In this document: positions 36,001 through 45,387 of the stretch, piece after piece
How the letters are laid out: every line of letters begins with the position of its first letter
Position numbering within the stretch: the stretch's first letter is position 1
Assembly (NCBI GenBank): GCA_965215765.1
Contig: OZ244118.1
Location: forward strand, 2,480,001-2,544,000
Length of the DNA stretch: 64,000 nucleotides
Source of the DNA: G965212025 sp965215765
GTDB lineage: Bacteria > Pseudomonadota > Gammaproteobacteria > Poriferisulfidales > Oxydemutatoraceae
Direction of reading: 5' to 3'
Notes under the pieces: model-generated
The model's input: the letters and a program-made list of their open reading frames with translations, nothing else
Database searches by the model: none
What the model was told of the DNA's origin: nothing
Position numbers and translations under genes: made by a program

Positions 36001-39000
36001 CCCGGTATCACGCGCACATCAGTCAGAGAACCAGGAACGTCCAGCAGGCGCACGGAAACACGGGCAGCTTCGCCAGCACCATAAAGGTTGTAGCTGCGAA
36101 CCGTTAAAAAGAGCGTGCTCCCGCCTTCATGACGGGCGCGCAGCTTCTGCAACCAGTCAACTCCCGCTATGAAGTAATCCGAGAGCGTTTCCTCAAAAAG
36201 CACTCCACTTTCTACACGATAACCGATTCGCTCAGGCCCGCCCAATGGGCGTTCCCAACGCAGCAGCAAGGCAGACGGGGATTTCCATTGCGCGTGCAGG
36301 CGCAAGGGTTTGCCAGGAGTCTCAAAGCCCCGCAGAACCGGCAGCGCCTTGTGATCGCCGAAGGACCAGGTCTCGGCACTCCAGCCTGAGTATGTTGACC
36401 TACCCGCACACTCCAGGCCGGGGGCGGTGGGGCAACGCAGTTGCTGCAGCGTCCGCAGGGAGCCTGATCCCCGCCCGGTGTCATCTGCCACAAAAGGCAC
36501 GCTGCCACCATTGACGCGAGGCAACTCTGCTGCGTAGCTGTCGGCAATGCCTCCCCGACTGCTGCCGGCAAAACTTCCAGTCTGACCGGCTCCGGACACC
36601 GACCCTGCCGCGTAGCTGCGACTGGCTGTGCCTTGATTGTTTGCCACAAGACCCGCAACCAGACCTTTCCCGGTCACAAAGGCTGTTGTGTAACTGTCAG
36701 TCACCGAGCCCTGGTTGTCTGCGACCAGACCACCCGCCCGAACTGCTCCTGACACCGAGCCTCCGGCATAGCTTGTGTTGATACTCCCGCCTGTCAGATT
36801 TCTTCCGACCAGACCACCTGCAACCTGAGCTCCCGGCTCTGTCGTCAGTTGAGCCGCGCTGCCGCTGATCGTGCCTGCGTTGATGCCAACGAGTCCTCCC
36901 GCCACTTGCCCACCAAAAAGTGAGGCCGTCACCCCGCTGTTCACGATCCTTCCTCCCTCGTTCCTGCCCGCCAGGGCACCCACGTTGACGCTTCCCCAAA
37001 GCTGCGCGTTAACCAGCACGACCTGCTGCAACAGACCACCCCGAAGCTGCGCAAACATGCCGACATCTTCCAGCGCATCAGAGCGCACCCATAAGTGGAA
37101 AATCTGATAACCGGCACCGTCAAGGGAACCGGAAAAATCGGCGATCGGTGCAAAACCTTCTCCGGCTCGCCAGTCCTGGGATGGACCTGCCTCAATATCG
37201 CCTGCCAGCCGGTAGTGGGCTACAGGTGCAGAGCGAATGTCCTGCAATTGGCACAGCGTGGCAATCTGCCAGGGATCGTCCTCGCTGCCCGGGCCGCCCG
37301 AACCGCCTGCCGATGCCAGGGCTTCCCCGTCGCACTGCCAGGGACGGGTAAATGCCGACAGGAAAAATGACGACCCTTCTCCAACATTGTTATAGGGTGT
37401 TGCTACCACTTCATAGAAGCTGTCGCTTGCCAGACCCGAAAATTCCACAACTGCGAATGTTTTGCCAACTGTGTGCGTACGCTCCCGCTCCTGCATCAGT
37501 TCTCCCCCGGTGTACAGCCGTACCCGGTAGCCCAGACCTGCAGGAACCCCGACACCCGCATACCCGTAAGCCGGGTCTTCCGGTGATTGGCCGTAGCCGT
37601 CGTCAGCCGGAGCCATAAGCGACACACGCAGTGAAAACGCTTGCGCCGATGCCCGAACGACTGCCAATTTGCCAGGGGCTCTCAGCAGCTTGATCGCAAC
37701 CGTTGTCGCTTCACTCATGCCATGGCGGTTATATCCACGCACGCTGACTTGCAAGGTACTGCCCCTATATTCGGAACGGAGGCTTTGCACCAGGCGCCTG
37801 CCGAACGTAAAAGATGCGGACTCCGTTTCCAGGGAACGCCCTGCCATCTCCACCCAATAGCCGGCGTTCAGGCTTCCTGTTTTTGCGGCTGTCCAGCTCA
37901 GTTCCAGATCACCTTCCAGGTTCCATCGCGCCTGCAGGCGGGAAGGGGGAGCAGGTGGCACTGCTTGCAGGGCGCGATGAACCGGAAGCGTCTGCCTGTC
38001 TCCGAAATACCAGACCTGGGTGCTCCAGCCGGAGTAACTGGCCGCTCCCTGGCACGTGTCTCCCGGCAAAAGAGGGCACTGCAATTGCGCCAGCGTGCGG
38101 GAAAAATTATTTTCTGTGGCATCCTCTTCCCCGCTACCCACGAGTTCCAGCGCGCTGCTGCCGACACCCGGCTCCAAGGCGTAATTCGCAGCCATATCGG
38201 TGCCTTCGGAATGCCCCACCAGCGTGCCCGCCTGGTTGTTCCCGTTAACCAGTCCTGTAGCATAACTGTCCTCAATCCTGACGTTATAGCTTGTGCTGCT
38301 CTCACTGTTTCCCGCCAGCCCGCCTACCTGCACATTTCCGCTGACCGATCCGGTTGCGTAGCTTTCCCTGAGCCAGGATTCATTGTGTCCCACCAGACCG
38401 CCCACCCGCTCATTTCCGCTGACCGGTCCGGTCGCATGGCTTCCGAAGATTGACCCTAAGCTGTAGCCAGCCAGCCCGCCCACACCATTCCCCGCGCCAA
38501 TAACCGTGCTGTCCGAGTGGCTGTTAACTATGGAATAGTAATCGTTCCAGCCCACCAGCCCGCCCACATTTCTCGTTCCGCTGACCACTCCTGCCGAATA
38601 AGAGCCGAATATAAAGCCAACGTTATAACCCGCCAGCCCGCCCACAGAAGAACGCCCGCTCACCGTTGACTGCGCTTGGCTGTGGTAGATCGGAGCTTGA
38701 TTGAGCCCTACCAGTCCACCAACATTGTCTGCTCCGCTCACACTTCCTCTCGCGTGCGAACTACGAATCCTCGCGCCCAGGAAGTTTCTGCCCACCAGCC
38801 CGCCTATTGTGTTGCCGTGCCCCTGGGAATCAATCGTTCCGACAACAGTGGACTCCGAATGGCTGAGCTTGATCAAGCCATGGTTTTCACCTGCCACTCC
38901 GCCCACATTTGCCCGTCCGCCTATCAACCCCGACACCGTGCTGAGCTCGATTAGCCCATGGTTCTCACCTGCCACTCCTCCCACACGATCCCGACCGCCT

Positions 39001-42000
39001 ATCAACCCCGTTACCGTGCTGCCCTTGATGCTTCCATTTGCCGCAACGCTTCCTGCCAGGGCTCCTGTTGCATCTCTGCCCCATACTGTGACATTCACTA
39101 GCGCCAGCCTTTGCAGAGCACCACCGCTGAGTTTCCCGAACAGCCCGACATGGTCTGTCTGCCCAGGATTGATCAAAAGACTCAGAACGCTGTGACCACT
39201 CCCGTCCAGAGAGCCGGAAAAAGATTCAATCGGAGGAAAACCCTTTCCGTCACGCCACTCGTGGCTTTGCTTCGCGTCTATGTCGTTTGCCACCCGATAA
39301 TGCGCTGCCGTGTCGTAACGTATTTCCTGCAACTGGCAAAGTGAGCCAACCTGCCAGGGGTCATCCTCGCTGCCAGAGCCCGCTGCTGTTATCACCGCTG
39401 CCCATGGGCACGCGCCAACGTAGGTGAAAACCGGCACTGCCTCCGTTGGGCCTGCGCCCGCCTTGTTTCTGGCAAACACCCTGACTTCATACCTGGAACC
39501 ACCTTCCAGGCCTGAAAATTCCACTACGGCCGAGCTTGACCATTCCTGTTGTGTCTTATGCCGATCTTCTTTCAACAGGCCTTTTGAAAACAGTTGCACG
39601 TGATATACGAGATCCAGCGCAACTCCGCCTGCCGGCTTCCCGTACGCGCTGCTGCCCGGAGTGCGTCCGTAGCCGTCATCAGTTGCCCCGACAATGGTGA
39701 CCCGTATTGTCGACAGCCCTGAAGCTACCTGGGTCACCACCGCCCCCGGAGCTTTCATTAAATGGAAACTTCCCGACGTTACCTCTCCCGCAACGTCTCC
39801 TTTTACGCCGCGTATGGAATAGTGGATTTCACTGCCGCTGGTGTAACGCTTACGCAATTCAGCCATTAATGAGCCGCCAAGCGCAAAGCGGGTTCCCTCG
39901 GTGTCTCGAATGATTCCGCCCACCTCAAGCTCATAGGAATTCACGACAACTCCTTGATGCTCCCACTGCAGCGTCAATCCACCTCTCGAATTCCAGTTTG
40001 CCCGGACTGCAAGTGGTGCAGCGGGAACATTCGTGAGCACCCGGAGCACGGGCAGCATGCGGGAGTGCCCGAAATGCCAAATTCGCGGATCCCAACCCAG
40101 ATACACTCTGGCTGCCCGGCAAAGATTGACGGGATCCATCGAACACTTCATTTGTTCCACAGTGCGCAAAGCACTGCCCTGTACAGTGCCATCATTCCCG
40201 CCCACGAGGCTGTCCACGTCGCCCAGCTTGCTGGCATAGCTGCGAGCTATCGTGCCACTGTTGACCCCGACCAGTCTGCCCGGCAAATCAGTTCCTCCTA
40301 CAGCACCAGTGCTATAGGCACTTCTGACCGTACCGCTGTTTTCGCCGACCAGACCGCCTGTCTGACTGCCTCCGGTCACTGTGCCTTGTGCGTAGCAGTT
40401 ACCGATGCTTCCTTTGTTATCGCCGACCAGACCCCCAACCTGGTTCTTTCCACTCACACGTGATCCCCGGGATACATGGCTACTCACGATCCTGGCGTTG
40501 CTCTCGCTCACACCCACCAAGCCCCCAACCCCGGGGGCTGTTCCGACAACCTGGTTAAGCGCGTAACTGTCACTGATGGTGCCGCCTAGGTGCAAACCCA
40601 CCAGACCGCCTGTCTGTCTGTTTCCGGTCACTGTGCCTTTTGCGTAGCTGTTGCTGATGCTTCCCTTGTTTTCGCCCACCAGACCTCCGATTTGTTTGGT
40701 TCCTGTTACTGCCCCTAGCGCATGACTGCCTTCAATTGTGCCACCTTCGTTCTGACCTACCAGCCCGCCTGTCTGACTGTCCCCGGTCACCGTGCCTTGT
40801 GCGTAGCTGTCACTGATGCTTCCTTTGTTTTCGCCGACCAGACCGCCGACTTGTTCATACCCACGCACATGTACTTCCTGATGTGTATGGCTGTTCACAA
40901 TCCTGGCGTTGCCTTCATTCACACCCACCAGACCGCCTGTCTGATTCATCCCGGACACTGTGCCTTGTGCGTAGCTGCCACTGATGGTGCCGCCAAGGTG
41001 GCGACCCACCAGACCGCCTGTCTGATTGATCCCGGACACTGTGCCTTGTGCGTAGCTGTCACTGATGGTGCCGCCAAGGTGACGGCCCACCAGACCGCCT
41101 GTCTGACTGTCTCCGGTCACTGCGCCTTGTGCGTAGCTGTCACTGATGCTTCCCTTGTTTTCGCCGACCAGACCCCCGACTTGATTCTTTCCACGTACTT
41201 TCCCGAATGCTCGGCTGGTCACGATCCTGGCGTTGCCCTCGCCCACACCCACCAGACCGCCTATCTGACTGTCTCCGGACACTGTGCCTTTTGTGTAGCT
41301 GTCGCTGATGCTTCCCTTGTTTTCGCCGACCAGACCGCCGACCTTGTTCTTTCCACTCGCATTTGATCCCAATTCTGTATAGCTATTCACGATCTTGGCG
41401 TTGCTCTCGTTCACACCCACCAATCCCCCAATCCCGAGGGCTGCTCCGACAACCTTGTTCTTCGTGTGGCTGCCACTGATGGTGCCGCCAAGGTGCCAAC
41501 CCACCAGACCACCCACGTACGCGTAGCCCCATATAGAGCCGGTCCCGGTCACATCTCCATTCGCATGGCTGGAAGTGACCGAACCCCTGTTTTTGCCCAC
41601 CAGACCTCCGACTTGATTGCCTCCTGTTACTGCCCCCGACGCATGACTGCCCGCAATCGTGCCACCGTCATTCTGACCCACCAGACCGCCGACAACCCAT
41701 CTGTCGCGAGAGTTCTCCCCAACCCTTACCATTGACGTGCTGTTGCGGATGATACCGCCCTGATTCAGACCAACCAGCCCACCGATGGTTCCGTCCCCGT
41801 CAACCTTGCCATCAACCTCGCTGTCCTCAATCGTTCCTTGATTGTTCAGCCCAACCAGAGAACCAACACTCACTCCGCCTTTCGTCGAAAAATTCACCAG
41901 CTTCACGCGCTTCAGCAAGCCACCCTGCAGTTCGCCAAACAGCCCTATATTCTTGAATGCTTCGTCTGCTGCGTTGACCTTCAAATTGGAAATCTGATAA

Positions 42001-43739
42001 CCGTTGCCATCATAAGCGCCAGAAAAACCCTTGATCGGTGCAAAACCGTTTTTCCAGCCATGCGTCATCGTCGTTGCGTCTATATCGTTGATCTGGATGT
42101 AGTGCGACTCGGGCGATGTTTCCATGTCGCGCAAATGGCACAGGTTTTCTACCTGGTAGGGATCACTTTCAGTTCCGGAACCCGCCATGGCCTGCGAACT
42201 TATAGCGCACGCCTGAACTGGATCCATATAGGGAAATTGGCTGTTGTTGTAATAGGTGTCTCCGTAATTGAGAATGTTGAAGGCTCTTTCGTCCGCGTAA
42301 ATCCCTCCCATCCCGTAATACCACGTGGTGCATTCCCAACCCGGATTGGTAGGGAAGGTATTGTAAACCCCTATCGCCATGCCGGTCTTTTTATAAAACG
42401 CGGTTGAGCCGGACGCTCCAAACGTAGGAGAGATGCCCTTATACGTTAATTCTAAAAACCAGCAAATCGCTCCTTCACAGAAAGGTGGGGCACCTTTCTT
42501 GCCGCCGACGGTCTTGTAGGCTGCCCGGTTTAGCGGTGCCACTGCACTTTCAAACTCGGCCAACTGCTGAGGCCTGGAGCCGGAGTGGTGTACGGAGTAA
42601 CCACTGAAGGTACCGGTAGTGCGGGTCATCCACTCCAGCAATTTATAATTTCCGTGCCCGGAAAATGCCCCATCAAGACGCACAATCGCCCAATCTCCAC
42701 CCTCATCAGATCTTGGCACCATTGCCTTTCCTGCCACATATCTCACACCATGGGCGTGTGAATCACCAGGAAGACCGACGTAGAATGCTAAAAACGGTTT
42801 GTCCACAGTGTCAGCGTCCACTTCAGGGAAAGAGTGAAATGCTGTCAGAATGTAGGCTCCACCACCCGACTTGTTCTTTATAAAAGTCCCAGTCCCGCAG
42901 AGACCATTGCGGCAGAAGCTCACGACACCATTGGTCACATCATGCACGTAAGCCGGGCTCTCGTTGTCTACATAGTTATTCTCACCGGGGTAAGTTCTGG
43001 TGCCTGCGCGCTCGCAACTGCCGGCTTGTCTCCGAGGCACCAGGTTCCTGATTTCCTCTCCGTATAAAACTCCGTTGTTATCCTTGAATGTGTGGCTCAC
43101 TTTTTCGACCGAAAAAGGAAAATCGCTCGGCTCCAGGTGGTAACTGTCAGGAACCCAAAACTCTATGACAACAGTGTCACCAGACGTCGGGAACGCCACA
43201 AAGCTGCCATCATCACGTGACAAGCCGCGTCCCGTGTACTCTACGACCTCTTGATTGCTGTCTCCGGCGGGGGCATAGACATTCACCGACATCCCCGGGT
43301 CGAGGGGAAACCCAGAAAAATGCAACCACAGCTGCAGGGCAGACGGAGAGCGAATCTGCGCCTGCCAGACATCAAGGCCATCTTCCTGTTTGACCAGTGC
43401 CCAGTTGGAACGCCTTAACCGGACGTCCCGGGCAAAGCTGGTGTAGTTGATCGTTGTCGCACGAAGCAGTTCACGAATTTGCTCTTGTTCCCGGGTACTG
43501 AAAGACCCCAAGTCCAGTTGCTGCGCGCGGGCAGGATACAGAGTTAGAGTGGCTTCCCGGGCATTCCTCCCCTCCGAAAAGGGATAGGACGTGAAGCCTT
43601 GTTCTGCCAGAGATTCCTGATCCTGGCCGAAAACGAGTGAGCTTGACGTGATGATGGATACACCCACGAGCAGCAACTTCAGCCAACCATGGCTGCCGGA
43701 AATCTGCGCATCCGGAAATCTGAAATCTGCTTTTTTCAT
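33087..43739 (-). CDS. Giant secreted serine protease / GLUG-repeat / FN3 protein, paralog D
   Basis: 3550 residues, complete. Head MKKADFRF with LLLVGVSIITSSSLVFG. Protease triad His302 in ILTAFH, Asp349 in GGDWAIVRL, Ser443 in GASGST. Its Ser-side loops (NRAAYKTVGGKKG) differ from the other copies. GLUG modules begin near 508, 1443, 2131 and 2680, and FN3-like segments near 1238, 1926, 2473 and 3105. Module 1 is long, with about 18 GLUG cores. Module 2 has one extra 26-residue unit at about 38870-38950. The first FN3-like domain after module 3 is a divergent version (GGPERIGYRVES, about 36130-36260) not seen in A, B, C, E or F. Tail KKLRLKVFLGGMVR. Five mini-ORFs precede it, the largest cassette array in the window. 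Confidence 0.93.
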   Translation of the reverse strand: MKKADFRFPDAQISGSHGWLKLLLVGVSIITSSSLVFGQDQESLAEQGFTSYPFSEGRNAREATLTLYPARAQQLDLGSFSTREQEQIRELLRATTINYTSFARDVRLRRSNWALVKQEDGLDVWQAQIRSPSALQLWLHFSGFPLDPGMSVNVYAPAGDSNQEVVEYTGRGLSRDDGSFVAFPTSGDTVVIEFWVPDSYHLEPSDFPFSVEKVSHTFKDNNGVLYGEEIRNLVPRRQAGSCERAGTRTYPGENNYVDNESPAYVHDVTNGVVSFCRNGLCGTGTFIKNKSGGGAYILTAFHSFPEVDADTVDKPFLAFYVGLPGDSHAHGVRYVAGKAMVPRSDEGGDWAIVRLDGAFSGHGNYKLLEWMTRTTGTFSGYSVHHSGSRPQQLAEFESAVAPLNRAAYKTVGGKKGAPPFCEGAICWFLELTYKGISPTFGASGSTAFYKKTGMAIGVYNTFPTNPGWECTTWYYGMGGIYADERAFNILNYGDTYYNNSQFPYMDPVQACAISSQAMAGSGTESDPYQVENLCHLRDMETSPESHYIQINDIDATTMTHGWKNGFAPIKGFSGAYDGNGYQISNLKVNAADEAFKNIGLFGELQGGLLKRVKLVNFSTKGGVSVGSLVGLNNQGTIEDSEVDGKVDGDGTIGGLVGLNQGGIIRNSTSMVRVGENSRDRWVVGGLVGQNDGGTIAGSHASGAVTGGNQVGGLVGKNRGSVTSSHANGDVTGTGSIWGYAYVGGLVGWHLGGTISGSHTKNKVVGAALGIGGLVGVNESNAKIVNSYTELGSNASGKNKVGGLVGENKGSISDSYTKGTVSGDSQIGGLVGVGEGNARIVTSRAFGKVRGKNQVGGLVGENKGSISDSYAQGAVTGDSQTGGLVGRHLGGTISDSYAQGTVSGINQTGGLVGRHLGGTISGSYAQGTVSGMNQTGGLVGVNEGNARIVNSHTHQEVHVRGYEQVGGLVGENKGSISDSYAQGTVTGDSQTGGLVGQNEGGTIEGSHALGAVTGTKQIGGLVGENKGSISNSYAKGTVTGNRQTGGLVGLHLGGTISDSYALNQVVGTAPGVGGLVGVSESNARIVSSHVSRGSRVSGKNQVGGLVGDNKGSIGNCYAQGTVTGGSQTGGLVGENSGTVRSAYSTGAVGGTDLPGRLVGVNSGTIARSYASKLGDVDSLVGGNDGTVQGSALRTVEQMKCSMDPVNLCRAARVYLGWDPRIWHFGHSRMLPVLRVLTNVPAAPLAVRANWNSRGGLTLQWEHQGVVVNSYELEVGGIIRDTEGTRFALGGSLMAELRKRYTSGSEIHYSIRGVKGDVAGEVTSGSFHLMKAPGAVVTQVASGLSTIRVTIVGATDDGYGRTPGSSAYGKPAGGVALDLVYHVQLFSKGLLKEDRHKTQQEWSSSAVVEFSGLEGGSRYEVRVFARNKAGAGPTEAVPVFTYVGACPWAAVITAAGSGSEDDPWQVGSLCQLQEIRYDTAAHYRVANDIDAKQSHEWRDGKGFPPIESFSGSLDGSGHSVLSLLINPGQTDHVGLFGKLSGGALQRLALVNVTVWGRDATGALAGSVAANGSIKGSTVTGLIGGRDRVGGVAGENHGLIELSTVSGLIGGRANVGGVAGENHGLIKLSHSESTVVGTIDSQGHGNTIGGLVGRNFLGARIRSSHARGSVSGADNVGGLVGLNQAPIYHSQAQSTVSGRSSVGGLAGYNVGFIFGSYSAGVVSGTRNVGGLVGWNDYYSIVNSHSDSTVIGAGNGVGGLAGYSLGSIFGSHATGPVSGNERVGGLVGHNESWLRESYATGSVSGNVQVGGLAGNSESSTSYNVRIEDSYATGLVNGNNQAGTLVGHSEGTDMAANYALEPGVGSSALELVGSGEEDATENNFSRTLAQLQCPLLPGDTCQGAASYSGWSTQVWYFGDRQTLPVHRALQAVPPAPPSRLQARWNLEGDLELSWTAAKTGSLNAGYWVEMAGRSLETESASFTFGRRLVQSLRSEYRGSTLQVSVRGYNRHGMSEATTVAIKLLRAPGKLAVVRASAQAFSLRVSLMAPADDGYGQSPEDPAYGYAGVGVPAGLGYRVRLYTGGELMQERERTHTVGKTFAVVEFSGLASDSFYEVVATPYNNVGEGSSFFLSAFTRPWQCDGEALASAGGSGGPGSEDDPWQIATLCQLQDIRSAPVAHYRLAGDIEAGPSQDWRAGEGFAPIADFSGSLDGAGYQIFHLWVRSDALEDVGMFAQLRGGLLQQVVLVNAQLWGSVNVGALAGRNEGGRIVNSGVTASLFGGQVAGGLVGINAGTISGSAAQLTTEPGAQVAGGLVGRNLTGGSINTSYAGGSVSGAVRAGGLVADNQGSVTDSYTTAFVTGKGLVAGLVANNQGTASRSYAAGSVSGAGQTGSFAGSSRGGIADSYAAELPRVNGGSVPFVADDTGRGSGSLRTLQQLRCPTAPGLECAGRSTYSGWSAETWSFGDHKALPVLRGFETPGKPLRLHAQWKSPSALLLRWERPLGGPERIGYRVESGVLFEETLSDYFIAGVDWLQKLRARHEGGSTLFLTVRSYNLYGAGEAARVSVRLLDVPGSLTDVRVIPGITTLRLSFTAPANDGYGRKPVDADYATSAEAMALRLAYRIRLYASGELTEERDITLGNPLSPVTVEFAELKSAFAYRLEAFAHNTVGTGSPSTIRAVTSFPGCAGKGLKSAQGDGSGDNPWQIGTLCQLQDVRSDLYAHYVQVADIDASPSRGWSGGDGFHPIESFSGTFSGAGREISDLYINRPETNTIGLFSRLAEDGIAKGVVLVDAWVKGKNSVGALVGFNDGTVMNSVVKSAQISGNRAGLNVGGLAGGSGGLLVDSGASAEVDGGRYVGGLVGYVKTKGRVVGSTVRASQVRALESAGGLAGLALGATILYSSADAAVRVSGEGRDNAGGLVGYSQGSTILHCYATGLAIAVDGSRAGGLVGYSGSTIAYSYADVSVSGDSRVGGLAGINSGSVHASYALGEVRGRSISGGLVGNNIRRIQDSYAVNSVDGESGSTGSLVGYSAPDAVIDRSYAPVSAQAALVGNGLTGSSSPRTLTQLRCPTAAGQRCAGATTYAGWEPGAWHFGNTRTLPLLRELADIPATPVDLAVRWESPDHLRFTWAAGSSAVDSYELELAGTIREVTAPTFDFDGDFLAGFRKNKQEACPHPYRLRAVHGDVAGYPAAGHFYLPGLPGATTITELVPGQTTARLVLTTMGYGDCASLADNALATSPDRVAGSGLGYVVVVSAAGRSTETFFSAGAFDTEIEITDLLPKRSYSLQVYARNRAGVGEPAQASENRSAFSTIAVPGRPSGLRARWESTNRVNLSWEAASSNGATIDSYQLFVDGKSHPVVGTGTSYVLSGHVLVQLRKKHTGGEQIRYSLRAINRAGTGATSTATFTLLNVLEGTLAMQLVHKANGRVQVHLQYSGNDGYGRTADHADFGALVDGILLGLGYRVQLISYGELMEEQSVAMPTPGGAVRTEFTGLQGGVAYEVRAFPRDSVAELPGMSQFINWDPEIPTTPRPGPHHVKKLRLKVFLGGMVR
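40262..41790 (-). repeat. GLUG repeats of module 1, paralog D (about 18 copies)
   Basis: 78- and 90-bp coding repeats. Several units here carry an RHLGG or LHLGG loop (about 40980-41110 and 40570-40600), a type otherwise present once or twice per gene, so these units were probably amplified within the module. Confidence 0.85.
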
Positions 43740-43873
43740 TGTGAATGCTTAGGAGCCATGCGGACGGAGAAAAGAGAGCCTGACCGCCCTGAGACATAAA
43801 ATTCCCTGCACCACATTCGCTATCTGTTCTCCATGGCTGACGCACTGAGCGTTCCTCTGGCTCTGACCTTCAC

Positions 43874-44119
43874 TTACTCTCTGATGTACCAGCACGGCTG
43901 TACGCAGGCAGGATACAGAGTTCGAGTGGCTTCCCGGGCATTCCTCCCCTCCGAAAAGGGATGGGACGCGAAGCCTTGTTCTGCCAGAGATTCCTGATCC
44001 TGACCGAAAACGAATGAACTCGACGTGATGATGGATACACCCACCACGAGCAAGTACTTCAGCCAGACACGGCTGCCGGAAATCTGCGCATCCGGAAATC
44101 TGAAACCTGCTTCTTTCAT
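43874..44119 (-). CDS. Mini-ORF D1 (gene-proximal)
   Basis: 81 residues, MKEAGFRF head, YLLVVGVSIITSSSFVFG core, tail ACVQPCWYIRE with two Cys three residues apart. Its upstream leader has a local change (gcctacgag) that alters the overlapping small frame conservatively and keeps it open. Confidence 0.5.
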   Translation of the reverse strand: MKEAGFRFPDAQISGSRVWLKYLLVVGVSIITSSSFVFGQDQESLAEQGFASHPFSEGRNAREATRTLYPACVQPCWYIRE

Positions 44120-44253
44120 TGTGAATGCCTACGAGCCATGCGGGCGGAGAAAAGAGAGCCTGACCACCCTGAGACATAAAATTCCCTGCACCACATTCGC
44201 TATCTGTTCTCCATGGCTGACGCGCTGAGCGATCCTCTGGCTCTGACCTTCAC

Positions 44254-44499
44254 TCACTCTCTGATGTCCCAGTACAGCTGTACGCGGGCAGGATACAGAG
44301 TTCGAGTGGCTTCCCGGGCATTCCTCACCTCCGAAAAGGGATGGGACGCGAAGCCTTGTTCTGCCAGAGATTCCTGATCCTGTCCGAAAACGAATGAACT
44401 CGACGTGATGATGGATACACCCACCACGAGCAAGTACTTCAGCCAGACACGGCTGCCGGCAATCTGCGCATCCGGAAATCTGAAATTTGCTTTTTTCAT
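44254..44499 (-). CDS. Mini-ORF D2
   Basis: 81 residues, MKKANFRF head with AQIAGSRVW, FSEVRN in place of FSEGRN, tail ARVQLYWDIRE without Cys. Paired with D4 by these shared changes. Confidence 0.5.
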   Translation of the reverse strand: MKKANFRFPDAQIAGSRVWLKYLLVVGVSIITSSSFVFGQDQESLAEQGFASHPFSEVRNAREATRTLYPARVQLYWDIRE

Positions 44500-44633
44500 T
44501 GTGAATGCTTAGGAGCCATGCGGACGGAGAAAAGAGAGCCTGACCACCCTGAGACATAAAATTCCCTGCACCACATTCGCTATCTGTTCTCCATGGCTGA
44601 CGCACTGAGCGTTCCTCTGGCTCTGACCTTCAC

Positions 44634-44876
44634 TTACTCTCTGATGTCCCAGCACGGCTGTACGCAGGCAGGATACAGAGTTCGAGTGGCTTCCCGGGCA
44701 TTCCTCCCCTCCGAAAAGGGATGGGACGCGAAGCCTTGTTCCGCCAGAGATTCCTGATCCTGTCCGAAAACGAATGAACTAGACGTGACGATGGATACAC
44801 CTACGAGCAAGTACTTCAGCCAACCATGGCTGCCGGAAATCTGCGCATCCGGAAATCTGAAACCTGCTTCTTTCAT
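44634..44876 (-). CDS. Mini-ORF D3
   Basis: 80 residues, MKEAGFRF head, YLLVGVSIVTSSSFVFG core, tail ACVQPCWDIRE with the same two-Cys pattern as D1. Confidence 0.5.
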   Translation of the reverse strand: MKEAGFRFPDAQISGSHGWLKYLLVGVSIVTSSSFVFGQDQESLAEQGFASHPFSEGRNAREATRTLYPACVQPCWDIRE

Positions 44877-45010
44877 TGTGAATGCTTAGGAGCCATGCGG
44901 GCGGAGAAAAGAGAGCCTGACCACCCTGAGACATAAAATTCCCTGCACCACATTCGCTATCTGTTCTCCATGGCTGACGCGCTGAGCGATCCTCTGGCTC
45001 TGACCTTCAC

Positions 45011-45253
45011 TCACTCTCTGATGTCCCAGTACAGCTGTACGCGGGCAGGATACAGAGTTCGAGTGGCTTCCCGGGCATTCCTCACCTCCGAAAAGGGATG
45101 GGACGCGAAGCCTTGTTCTGCCAGAGATTCCTGATCTTGGCCAAAAACGAGTGAGCTTGATGTGATGATGGATACACCCACGAGCAGCCACTTCAGCCAA
45201 CCATGGCTGCCGGAAATCTGCGCATCCGGAAATCTGAAATTTGCTTTTTTCAT
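45011..45253 (-). CDS. Mini-ORF D4
   Basis: 80 residues, MKKANFRF head, WLLVGVSIITSSSLVFG core, FSEVRN and ARVQLYWDIRE as in D2. The hydrophobic core differs from D2, so exchange between cassettes has occurred within the signal peptide. Confidence 0.5.
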   Translation of the reverse strand: MKKANFRFPDAQISGSHGWLKWLLVGVSIITSSSLVFGQDQESLAEQGFASHPFSEVRNAREATRTLYPARVQLYWDIRE

Positions 45254-45387
45254 TGTGAATGCTTAGGAGCCATGCGGACGGAGAAAAGAGAGCCTGACCA
45301 CCCTGAGACATAAAATTCCCTGCACCACATTCGCTATCTGTTCTCCATGGCTGACGCACTGAGCGTTCCTCTGGCTCTGACCTTCAC

